Source: Arenicellales bacterium
GTDB lineage: Bacteria > Pseudomonadota > Gammaproteobacteria > Arenicellales > JAJDZL01
NCBI GenBank assembly: GCA_958295885.1
Contig: OY282380.1
Coordinates: 2,976,001 to 3,040,000 of the forward strand
Reading direction: 5' to 3'
Length of the DNA stretch: 64,000 nt
Below the pieces are notes generated by a model. That model was not told where the DNA came from and ran no database searches. It saw only the letters and a list, made by a program, of their open reading frames with translations. The position numbers and the translations under genes were made by a program. Positions 18,385 through 26,194 of the stretch are shown piece by piece. Every line of letters begins with the position of its first letter. Positions within the stretch are counted from its first letter, which is position 1.

Positions 18385-18699
18385 TCAATTTTTTAAACAC
18401 TGGACATCTAACCTTAACTCTAGTCCCAAAGACGCCTCTGCTAGTGACAAGATGTCCAAGATTTTCTTCTTTTTGTTCAACGATGTATTCCTTTCTTTAA
18501 GAATAATCGTAACGGTTGAATCTCTAAAATACTCATCCCTGATTTTTCCGCGAATTTGCTGATCACTAAAATGATCGGAAATATCTCCGGTGTCAACGGA
18601 TCTATCCAAAAAAATTGAGTTCTTCTCACCGAGGTGAACCAAGTAACTCTTGTAGGCTTGATCATTGAAGTGGTGATAGTTAATGAATACCTTGTGCAT
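18385..18699 (-). CDS. TIR-like (DUF1863/ThsB-type) protein, apparently C-terminally truncated
   Basis: From the ATG at 18699 (GGAGG eight bases upstream) the product has 104 residues. The first 75 match the MTH538/DUF1863 TIR-like fold used by ThsB of Thoeris: HKVFINYHHFNDQ, then FLDRSVDTGDISDHFSD and IRDEYFRDSTVTIIL. After this point the family normally continues with a KRKHVDWEI-type segment and reaches roughly 150-200 residues. Here the sequence becomes lysine-rich, unlike the family, and stops. A frameshift or recombination near 18490 is likely. The start overlaps the end of the SLOG gene by 20 bases, so the two are coupled. Whether the short form works is unknown. Confidence 0.65.
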   Translation of the reverse strand: MHKVFINYHHFNDQAYKSYLVHLGEKNSIFLDRSVDTGDISDHFSDQQIRGKIRDEYFRDSTVTIILKERNTSLNKKKKILDILSLAEASLGLELRLDVQCLKN

Positions 18700-19519
18700 C
18701 GGCGCCACCTCCATTCAATTTGCGTTTCAAGCCGTGACGCATGAGCGTTACTGCCTCTCCGATGTGCGGAGTGCGTGCGAGTTGTACGTTTTCATCCGGC
18801 GATAAACCATTATGGAGATCATCCACCTTGAATGAACGAAAGCTGTTTCTGCCAGCCCAGTCGTTCCGTGATCCAGCCCAACGGCCGACGAGCCCTACGG
18901 TTTCAGCGATGTCACGGGTGCAGCCGCCGAAGCCGCCGAGCAGATAGACAGGTTGCCCGGTTTGGAGGGACAGCAATGTTTCCTCCGCAATTCCCGGCAT
19001 GTTCCCCTTGTAGCCTGCCACACGGCCGCCGACCACGACGCGGGCGCTAGTCTCTTCGCACATTGTTTGCCTCATAGAGGTTAATCCCTCTGCCCATTCA
19101 TTCTCGTCCGGTTCATGCGCTGCAAGACCTAGTCGTTCCTGCCAATCAAGGCGTCTGCCATCTCGCGATAGCAGTATGAGTTGAGCGGTATTTTCGTGTT
19201 CCTCAGAGAATGTTGTCAGATATTTTTCTGTCATCCTAATGTGCACCGGCCAAGCAAGATAGTCTGTTACTGTTATGGTTCCACGGTGTTCCGGATGATC
19301 TCTATAACGCGTTAGCAATTCAAATAGCAGCGAAGTGAAACCATGTGCTCTAAGGTCTCCACCATAAACCAGGCTCAGACCTGAGGCCAGAATATGCAAC
19401 GCGATTTCGGCCATTGCATCCCTGAGATGACGTTGGCTCAATCCAAGTGCTTGCATGTCTGGGCTCTCTGAGATCGACACCCCTACGGCGAGTAAATTTT
19501 TCCTTTGAAAATTTGTCAT
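18680..19519 (-). CDS. SLOG-domain (LOG/DprA-like) nucleotide-sensing protein
   Basis: This 279-residue protein has a Rossmann-like SLOG fold. It begins with LLAVGVSISESPD and carries the glycine motif ILASGLSLVYGGDLRAHGFT (residues 45-64), a second nucleotide-contact region VVGGRVAGYKGNMPGIAEE, and QPVYLLGGFGGCTRDIAE. Standalone SLOG proteins of this type occur beside TIR or Sir2 genes, where they are thought to sense nucleotide-derived signals; the SLOG domain of ThsA binds the TIR product. No Sir2 or membrane effector domain is visible in this protein or beside it, so the effector function is open. It lies between the double-TIR gene (194 bases upstream) and the ThsB-like gene (20-base overlap), all on the minus strand. 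Confidence 0.75.
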   Translation of the reverse strand: MTNFQRKNLLAVGVSISESPDMQALGLSQRHLRDAMAEIALHILASGLSLVYGGDLRAHGFTSLLFELLTRYRDHPEHRGTITVTDYLAWPVHIRMTEKYLTTFSEEHENTAQLILLSRDGRRLDWQERLGLAAHEPDENEWAEGLTSMRQTMCEETSARVVVGGRVAGYKGNMPGIAEETLLSLQTGQPVYLLGGFGGCTRDIAETVGLVGRWAGSRNDWAGRNSFRSFKVDDLHNGLSPDENVQLARTPHIGEAVTLMRHGLKRKLNGGGADAQGIH

Positions 19520-19713
19520 TGGTGTTCCTCAACCTAGTTCGTTATTGTGAGGATGCGCACGTTAGGCGCAATTTCAGAAAACAGTTTTTTTTCGTCGGTG
19601 CTCAGTGTGGGTTCCGGATGGACGATTTCGGCTTTCTGATCTTTTTTTCCAGAAACCAGTGGTGCTAGCGTCAGGAATTCGGGCGGCCGAGCGGTAAATA
19701 TAGTAGTGGGTGT

Positions 19714-20700
19714 TTACCACCTCATGCCCTCAACGCGAAAATCCCACAGCCAGCTGCGGAAAATTTCGCTGAGAAGCACGCTCATAATCCTTTGGATTCG
19801 TTCTATTTGATCCGGTTGATTCGGGTTCTGTCGTACAACCGGTACGTTGCCGAGATAAGGAAAACTCTGTGGATCCATATCACGCAGGCAATCAACGACG
19901 ATCAACGGTACGCGCCGACGCTTGGATTCAATTACTTCGCGTCGGCACCATTCACGCGAAGAATAAGAGTCCGTCTGCACCGCAATGACGGCACCGCTGC
20001 CAATTTTGAGTTGCAAAACATCTTTGAATGACACTCCGGGCGGGATATCATGAACATCAAAAAAACTCGACAGCGCACTGTGTTGGTGTATCCAGTTCCG
20101 AATTTCACCGGCAATTTTCTCGCCATCTTGATCATGCTTCGAATGGCTGATGAAAACCTCGATTTTTTCCAGATATCGAGAGAACTGGGAATGTGCATCG
20201 TCGGGATGGCGAAGCCGATGTAGACGATGCCGAATCATGCGGCAGAACTCGTGTGTTAAGTCGGCTATCAGCCGATCAATTCGGTCAACGCCAGGTATGT
20301 TCCAAAGGTCCCACCTCAGTGCTTGCTCTGCAAACTCGAATTTGAAGTCACAATGTTCTAAAATCACGGGGAAGAAGCTGCTGTGATCGTATCGTTCCCG
20401 CGCAGTCTGTGCGATACTGCAAATATATTCGCGCCACGCAGGGCTGCTAGTCATGCAGGATTCTATCAGCACAACAACCGCAGTAATCTGCGCATCATTC
20501 CAATCGATAGGCGACGGTACTTCAGATTTGGGTTGAGGTGCGCTTCGATAGAGGACGCTTACACCATAGTCTCCGATAAAAGTTTTGTATAAGTCACCCC
20601 GAAAATGACTATACAGGTTATCTGCGATTGACTCGCCTTCAATATAGGCCGAATGCCATAACACGTAGAGTGCGAAAGGTGGCCGGGTTAAAAATTCCAT
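19714..20700 (-). CDS. Protein with two tandem TIR domains
   Basis: The protein has 328 residues. The C-terminal half (about residues 183-300) is a typical TIR domain: KIEVFISHSKHDQDGEKIA, FFDVHDIPPGVSFKDVL, and SREWCRREVIESKRR, where the Glu in the WCRRE position is the usual NADase catalytic residue. The N-terminal half is a divergent TIR-like domain (ALYVLWHSAYIEGESIADNL, then VVVLIESCMTSSPAWREYI). By hand alignment it lacks a Glu at the catalytic position, so it may be structural. TIR enzymes with this active site cleave NAD or make cyclic ADP-ribose-type signals. The downstream SLOG gene suggests such a signalling role. I infer a defence function by analogy with Thoeris. Confidence 0.75.
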   Translation of the reverse strand: MEFLTRPPFALYVLWHSAYIEGESIADNLYSHFRGDLYKTFIGDYGVSVLYRSAPQPKSEVPSPIDWNDAQITAVVVLIESCMTSSPAWREYICSIAQTARERYDHSSFFPVILEHCDFKFEFAEQALRWDLWNIPGVDRIDRLIADLTHEFCRMIRHRLHRLRHPDDAHSQFSRYLEKIEVFISHSKHDQDGEKIAGEIRNWIHQHSALSSFFDVHDIPPGVSFKDVLQLKIGSGAVIAVQTDSYSSREWCRREVIESKRRRVPLIVVDCLRDMDPQSFPYLGNVPVVRQNPNQPDQIERIQRIMSVLLSEIFRSWLWDFRVEGMRW

Positions 20701-21059
20701 CTGAAGCGGCGTTTGGTTCTTCTTGGTAAAGGTTCTAAGTTAAAATTTCAGATGTACTTATTAGATCCACTGATTTTAAGCTGTCAATGATCAGCTGGGC
20801 CTGTCCGATTTGTCTTACTCTTAGAACATATAACCAAGTTTAACCAAATAATCAAGATCTTGTGCTTGTGAATTTTACTGAAGCTAGGAAATAGTGCTCA
20901 ATCGAAACAGTTTGGTGTCTGCTTGAATCCCGTAGCGAATTACTTCAATTTAGAATGTTAAAATAAATTTCCTTGGAAAATTTAGTTGCAAAATCTGCTG
21001 GCAATACAAAAGATTTTGGGTTTGATGCTCTAACTCGGAGATTAACGACGTGAAACGAC
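20701..21059. other. Intergenic region upstream of the TIR cluster
   Basis: No supported gene. The part next to 20700 probably carries the promoter of the minus-strand TIR-SLOG cluster. The sequence is AT-rich with frequent stops in all frames. Confidence 0.4.
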
Positions 21060-21542
21060 GTCAGTACCACCTTAACTGTTCGTAATATTGATTCTATAGA
21101 CACTTCTTGGCTGAAGCAAGAGGCACAACTCGTCGGCATTTCAGTGAAAGATTTCGTTCGAAGGCTAATTCGATAAAATCAAAAATAAATCGGAACCGAT
21201 TTCCAAACCATCGGCAGTATTTCGACGATATTTTGGACCGAAGCGTGGCATAGATCTGTTTCTGAATGAGCGGTTCGGTCGTCAGCCGGTTTTGTTGCTG
21301 GATAAGCACAAAAATTGACTGCGACTGTCGCTTAAACGATGCGTGCTCGTCCAAGCCCTATAGCAGTTGATCTATTTGACAATCACGTTGCAGATGCAAT
21401 AAAAGCAAGTTCAGCGAAGTGTCTTAGACTTGTCGTTGTAACGAGCAACGAAAAAGAATTCTGCACTACAGGAGTCGCGTCGGCCACCACTTGTACTGGC
21501 GTAGAGATTCTTAAGGTCGGAATTTGTAAACTCAGTCGATAG
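21060..21542 (+). pseudogene. Possible remnant of a VapBC-type toxin-antitoxin pair
   Basis: In one plus frame 21060-21176 reads STTLTVRNIDSI, then SWLKQEAQLVGISVKDFVRR, like the ribbon-helix-helix part of FitA/VapB antitoxins, but no start codon precedes it in frame. Further on, 21339-21542 encodes a segment with DLFDNHVADAIKAS and LVVVTSNEKEF, similar in layout to the last third of a PIN-domain (VapC) toxin, where DxxIAA and a VTxNxxxF motif occur. The middle is broken. This is a weak resemblance judged by eye. Confidence 0.3.
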
Positions 21543-21634
21543 CACATGCATCGGGTTAAAATACTTTGCAACAAAGTTCATCAAAAACTATATAATTGCC
21601 GATTTCTAAAATTAAGAGAACTTCTCGTATTGCT

Positions 21635-21712
21635 GTCTCCATCGTCTAGTCAGGTTTAGGACACCAGCCTTTCACGCTGGCGACGGGGGTTCGAATCCCC
21701 CTGGAGACGCCA
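21635..21712 (+). tRNA. tRNA-Glu (anticodon TTC)
   Basis: A cloverleaf of 78 bases including CCA: acceptor GTCTCCA / TGGAGAC, anticodon stem CCAGC/GCTGG around loop CTTTCAC (TTC at 34-36), and T arm GGGGG-TTCGAAT-CCCCC. Confidence 0.95.
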
Positions 21713-21739
21713 CACTTTATCTCGCTGGAATTTAGATTG

Positions 21740-21780
21740 AATCCAATTGTTTGATGAACTGATCAGACAATTGGATTTTC
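21740..21780 (+). terminator. Rho-independent terminator of tRNA-Glu
   Basis: AATCCAATTGT (21740-21750) pairs with ACAATTGGATT (21767-21777), an 11-base perfect stem with a 16-base loop followed by TTCTT. It lies about 28 bases after the tRNA end. Confidence 0.7.
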
Positions 21781-21964
21781 TTATGCGTGCGAACTCAAAT
21801 TATTGCTTTAGGTTTTACAGACGGCGAGGATGTCGGTTTTCGTCCACAAAATGGAAGGCTGGCGCTGAGTACTACAACATCGTAAAGTTTCGGTTGCAGA
21901 AATGATGGCACAATTGTGTTACTTCCGAATCAAATATATTTGAAATCAGAAACGGATTTAAATC

Positions 21965-24805
21965 ATGCAAGTAGCATCAAGAACATTTTTCGTCATCCTC
22001 GCGCTGTTTTGGGTGCTTGTCCCCCTGCAAGGTCATGCGGAATTTCAGAAAAGTCAGTATGACCATCGAGAATATCGTGCATTTGATCTGGACAATGGAA
22101 TGCAGGTTCTCATCATTTCCGATCCGGAAACCATTGAGTCAGCGGTGTCGCTCGCCGTCCGCGTAGGCGGAGCGGACGATCCGGAAACCCGTTCTGGAAT
22201 GGCACATTTGCTCGAGCACATGCTCTTTTTGGGTACCGAAAAATACCCAGAATTGGATGGGTACCGCAGATTCATTGAACAGCATGGCGGTGACACAAAT
22301 GCTTACACTGGAATTGACATCACGAATTACAACTTTAGCATCGACCCTTCGCATCTGGAGCCGGCTCTCGATCAATTTTCTGAGTTCTTTAAGGCTCCGC
22401 TGTTTCCAGTTGAACAGGTTGATCGAGAACGTGGTGTAGTAGATGCGGAATACCAGATGCGTACGCAGCGAGACGCCGTACGGAGATGGGCTGCGATGCG
22501 ACACGCCTACAACCCCGAGCATCCGTCCGCAAAATTCATTTCAGGCACTGGGGAGACGCTCAGTGGTGACGTAAGAGGCGAACTGGTCGAATTTTATAAA
22601 AATCGCTATAGTTCTAACCTGATGAATCTAGTCGTCTTGGGCCAGGAATCATTGGATGTCCTGCAGGCTTGGGTCAAAGCAAAATTTGATCCCGTAGTGA
22701 ATACGCAGGCAGCGGAGCTTCAGTCTTCCGAACCGCTTTTTCTCAGTGATCACATCCCGTTGATGCTGAAGGTGAAAACCCTGAAAGACAATCCGAGTCT
22801 TACATTATTGTTCCCTGTGCGGGATCTGCAGCCTCTATGGCGAGAAAGTCCCGACAGCTATATTTCTCATCTGCTTGGACATGAAGGCACAGGCAGCCTG
22901 CTCTCAATTCTCAAGGATGCTGGATGGGCAGAAGGATTGTATGTCAGCCCCGGCAATGCCGGATTCAGGTCTTATTCAATGAATGTCAGAATTTCTCTAA
23001 CCGATGAGGGATTCCGAAATTGGGAAACAGTCAGCGCTTATGTATTCCAATATATTCGCGAAATTGATAAGCGCGGAATTGACGAGTGGAGATTCACAGA
23101 ACAAAAAATACTGGACGAACTGACCTACCAATTTACTGAGATTGACGATGTGCGCAGTTACGTTACATACATCGCGAGCGCTCTGCATAAATATCCTCGA
23201 AATGAAATCTTACCGGCGCTTTATTTGGTTGAAAAGTTTGATCCTGAGCTCATTTCATCGCTGTTGAAAGAGCTGAACCCGCAGAACGTGGTGGTGATTT
23301 TAGCCTCTCCGGAGATTGAAACGGATGCAGTCACTCCCTTCATTCGTTCTGAATATTCACTGGTTGGAATTCCCAAGGAAACTCAGGAAGTTTGGAATGC
23401 GGATGCAGCTGATTCGTCTGGTTGGCTGCCAGAACCGAATATTTTTCTGCCTGAGAATGTCGGGTTGAAGGACGATCCGCAGACTGATGTTCCTGAGCGC
23501 ATCATTGACAGTCCGGGGTATGAATTGTGGTACCAGACCGACACTTCTTTTGACGTGCCCAAAGCCAGTTTCTTTGTTTCGATTCGAAGCCCTGTCGTTA
23601 AAAATGTGACTGATTCAATTCTGCTGTCACTCTATACAAGGGCGATCAACGATCAGTTGAACGAATTTGCTTATCCAGCGCAGGTTGCCGGACTCGAATT
23701 CAGCTTATACGGGCATTCACGCGGGCTCAGCTTTCGAATTTCAGGATACAGCGACAAGCAGAATGTGCTGATGGAACGCATTGTAGATGTTCTGAAATCC
23801 CCGAATTTCGACCACGAGGCATTTTTACGACATAAAGACGAAGTGAAACGCGGGATTGAGAATCGAACAAAAGAAAATGCTTATACGCAGACACTCACTG
23901 AGTTCTACTCATTGATTGTGGAACCTTATTGGACCGACGCTGAAGAACTTGAAGCATTGGACAGTATTGAATTTGACGCCCTTGTCGATTATTCGAGAAG
24001 GTTCTTGGAACGTGTGAAAATTGTTGTCCTGTCTCATGGAAACGTACCGCGCGACGCTACAGTAGCAATGGGCAATTACGTGACGACAAATCTGCTGAAT
24101 CCGGAACAGGTTGCGACGGTGGCTAAAAATGATGTAATCGACCTGCCTGAGAATAATGGATTCGTCCGAGCTCTTGAAATTCAGGATGAAGATTCAGCGA
24201 TTGTAGTGTACATTCAGGGTACTGGGCGTTCGATCTCCGAACGAGTGCGCTTTTCTCTTTTGACTCAAATCATCCAAGTTCCGTTTTTTTCAGAACTCAG
24301 GTCGGTTCAGCAGCTAGGTTATGTTGTTTTTGCATCCTATATACCGATTGGGCAGGTTCCGGGCATCATGTTTGTCATTCAGTCGCCGAATACTTCTCCA
24401 GAGGATATGGAAATCGCTATTTCCAATTTTTTAGATGCGTTTTCAAATCAGCTCTCTAACCTATCGGACGAGGAGTTTGAAAAATATAGAACGGGTCTGA
24501 TCAAGCAGATTCTGGAAGATGATGCTACGTTGAGCGACAGGTCCAGTCGATACTGGACTGCAATTGATCAAAAAGATTATGAATTTGATCAGTTGGAACG
24601 AGTTGCCGAAGCGCTAAAGAATTTACGAAGAGAGGATTTTCAGAATTTCGCCGCTGATTTGTTGATCAATAAAGCCCATGGTCGCCTTACGACTTTAGGT
24701 TTTGGTAAAAATCACGAGCTGACCGAATTGCAGAATGGGACCATCATGGTGATTACGGCTCGAGAACAGTTTAAGAGTGAACAAAAACTCTTTCCGCCAC
24801 TTTAG
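21965..24805 (+). CDS. ptrA: Periplasmic M16 zinc peptidase (pitrilysin/insulysin-like)
   Basis: This 946-residue protein has the size and layout of protease III/insulysin, which degrades small peptides. A signal peptide (residues 1-25, ending LQGHAEF) directs it to the periplasm. The inverted zinc motif HLLEH lies in MAHLLEHMLFLGTEKYPE (residues 79-96), with the third ligand Glu expected in GVVDAEYQM, about 70 residues later. The second half retains the substrate-exit region SVQQLGYVVFASYIPIG found in the insulysin group. The protein lies 250 bases after tRNA-Glu and 10 bases before pncC, so it may be cotranscribed with pncC and thpR. The symbol is a best fit, since the group includes close paralogues. 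Confidence 0.85.
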   Translation: MQVASRTFFVILALFWVLVPLQGHAEFQKSQYDHREYRAFDLDNGMQVLIISDPETIESAVSLAVRVGGADDPETRSGMAHLLEHMLFLGTEKYPELDGYRRFIEQHGGDTNAYTGIDITNYNFSIDPSHLEPALDQFSEFFKAPLFPVEQVDRERGVVDAEYQMRTQRDAVRRWAAMRHAYNPEHPSAKFISGTGETLSGDVRGELVEFYKNRYSSNLMNLVVLGQESLDVLQAWVKAKFDPVVNTQAAELQSSEPLFLSDHIPLMLKVKTLKDNPSLTLLFPVRDLQPLWRESPDSYISHLLGHEGTGSLLSILKDAGWAEGLYVSPGNAGFRSYSMNVRISLTDEGFRNWETVSAYVFQYIREIDKRGIDEWRFTEQKILDELTYQFTEIDDVRSYVTYIASALHKYPRNEILPALYLVEKFDPELISSLLKELNPQNVVVILASPEIETDAVTPFIRSEYSLVGIPKETQEVWNADAADSSGWLPEPNIFLPENVGLKDDPQTDVPERIIDSPGYELWYQTDTSFDVPKASFFVSIRSPVVKNVTDSILLSLYTRAINDQLNEFAYPAQVAGLEFSLYGHSRGLSFRISGYSDKQNVLMERIVDVLKSPNFDHEAFLRHKDEVKRGIENRTKENAYTQTLTEFYSLIVEPYWTDAEELEALDSIEFDALVDYSRRFLERVKIVVLSHGNVPRDATVAMGNYVTTNLLNPEQVATVAKNDVIDLPENNGFVRALEIQDEDSAIVVYIQGTGRSISERVRFSLLTQIIQVPFFSELRSVQQLGYVVFASYIPIGQVPGIMFVIQSPNTSPEDMEIAISNFLDAFSNQLSNLSDEEFEKYRTGLIKQILEDDATLSDRSSRYWTAIDQKDYEFDQLERVAEALKNLRREDFQNFAADLLINKAHGRLTTLGFGKNHELTELQNGTIMVITAREQFKSEQKLFPPL

Positions 24806-24815
24806 GTCATGATGA

Positions 24816-25310
24816 ATGTGCTTCGAACTTCAGACGTTAACTGAGTCAACGGCAAAGCTTCTGTTACAGAAGAATTTGAAGCTGGTGACGGTTGAGTCAT
24901 GCACCGGGGGATGGATTGCCCAGACTTTGACGAATCTGCCAGGAAGTTCTGATTGGTTTGAAAGAGGATTTGTAACCTACAGCAATGATTCAAAAAACGA
25001 ACTGGTTGGCGTAGATCATCAGACATTGAGCGCCCACGGAGCAGTCAGCGGCCAGGTGGCATTGGAAATGGCGCTCGGCGGGTTGAAAAGCAGTCGCGCA
25101 GATGTGGCAGTTTCTGTTACTGGAATTGCAGGTCCCGATGGCGGCAGTCCAGCGAAGCCGTTAGGAACTGTCTGGATTGGATGGGCCGATAAGGCGGGAA
25201 ATGCAGTCACCAAGCACTTTCAATTCTCAGGCGACCGGCGCACCGTGCGCGAAGCTTCGGTTCGCGCGGCGATTGAAGGCATCAGCAATTTAGTCAGAAC
25301 AATTGACTGA
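24816..25310 (+). CDS. pncC: Nicotinamide-nucleotide amidohydrolase PncC (CinA C-terminal domain)
   Basis: The 164-residue protein is the standalone CinA C-terminal domain, which deamidates NMN to NaMN in the pyridine nucleotide salvage route. Family motifs are VTVESCTGGWIAQTLT (catalytic Ser and Thr region, residues 24-39), SSDWFERGFVTYSND, and VSVTGIAGPDGG. The length is normal. It begins 10 bases after the M16 peptidase gene and its last 8 bases overlap thpR, so the three probably form one operon. Confidence 0.93.
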   Translation: MCFELQTLTESTAKLLLQKNLKLVTVESCTGGWIAQTLTNLPGSSDWFERGFVTYSNDSKNELVGVDHQTLSAHGAVSGQVALEMALGGLKSSRADVAVSVTGIAGPDGGSPAKPLGTVWIGWADKAGNAVTKHFQFSGDRRTVREASVRAAIEGISNLVRTID

Positions 25311-25815
25311 ATCGCCTCACAGCCGATTGTTTGTCGCAATTTGGCCCAGTTCTGAGATTCGTTCTCAGCTTTCGGAACTCCAAGATGACTTTCAGCTCCA
25401 TCGATTCGGGCGATGCATCCAATCGAAGAATTTCCATGTCACACTGGTGTTTCTTGGTGATGTGGCCGCGGAAGAAGTCGACCATGTCGTCGAAACTGTC
25501 CGTGCCATCAAATTCGAACCGTTTATGATGAAGCTGGATCAGGTTGGATCTTGGCCCAGAAATAGAGTGGCTTGGGTTGGCAGCAGCAGGGCAGAACCAG
25601 AATTATCGAATTTATTGGCATACGTACGACAAAACCTGAAATTCAAAAAAGAACATCGAAAATTTATTCCGCACGTTACTTTGGCGCGGCGGTTTCAGAG
25701 GAAAATTCACCACAGTATCGAACCGATTCTATGGTCGGTGCACAAAATTGTCCTAGTACGATCGAATTTATCCAGTCTCGGAGCTCACTACGAAATTGTA
25801 GCTGAATCAAAATAA
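25303..25815 (+). CDS. thpR: RNA 2',3'-cyclic phosphodiesterase (2H family)
   Basis: This 170-residue 2H-family enzyme opens 2',3'-cyclic phosphates to 2'-phosphates; the same family was first described as 2'-5' RNA ligase. The two catalytic HxT motifs are visible in KNFHVTLVFLGDV (residue 45 region) and FIPHVTLARR (residue 127 region). The start is a TTG at 25303, overlapping pncC by 8 bases; that gives MTESPHSRLFVAIWP, the normal N-terminus of the family. Confidence 0.88.
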   Translation: MTESPHSRLFVAIWPSSEIRSQLSELQDDFQLHRFGRCIQSKNFHVTLVFLGDVAAEEVDHVVETVRAIKFEPFMMKLDQVGSWPRNRVAWVGSSRAEPELSNLLAYVRQNLKFKKEHRKFIPHVTLARRFQRKIHHSIEPILWSVHKIVLVRSNLSSLGAHYEIVAESK

Positions 25816-26194
25816 TTCTAGGCATTCATGCTTGATTTAACCAAAGTCAAGACAATATCAATTTCGTGCTTTCTTAGATTTGTCTTGATGACCGTCACCT
25901 TTGCGTACGGTTATGCCATTCGGCATGTCCTTTGAGTTGAAACTCGATGACGGCGCGGTAAGGTGCCGGCTTCATGCGAACCGGTTGTTCGCATGTGAAA
26001 TAGAACTTGAAAAAGGAAAAAGAATTCGCTGTGTGAACTTCATCAACGGTGGCTGGACCAAGTGATCGAATTTCCGATTAGAGAGCAAATCAGTCAAGTG
26101 GTATGATAATCAATACACCATATATTTGAAATCAGTTACGTTCAAATGTAATTTTGTCCTGTTTTTTGTCACAAGTTCAATTAGGAAACTGTCC
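25816..26194. other. Intergenic region with one possible 50-codon frame
   Basis: The gap of 379 bases contains an open frame at 25913-26065 (plus, 50 residues, MPFGMSFELKLDDGAVRC at its start). It shows no hydrophobic segment and I do not recognise it. It could be the tail of a decayed gene. The last 60 bases before 26195 are AT-rich and probably hold the helicase promoter. Confidence 0.3.
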
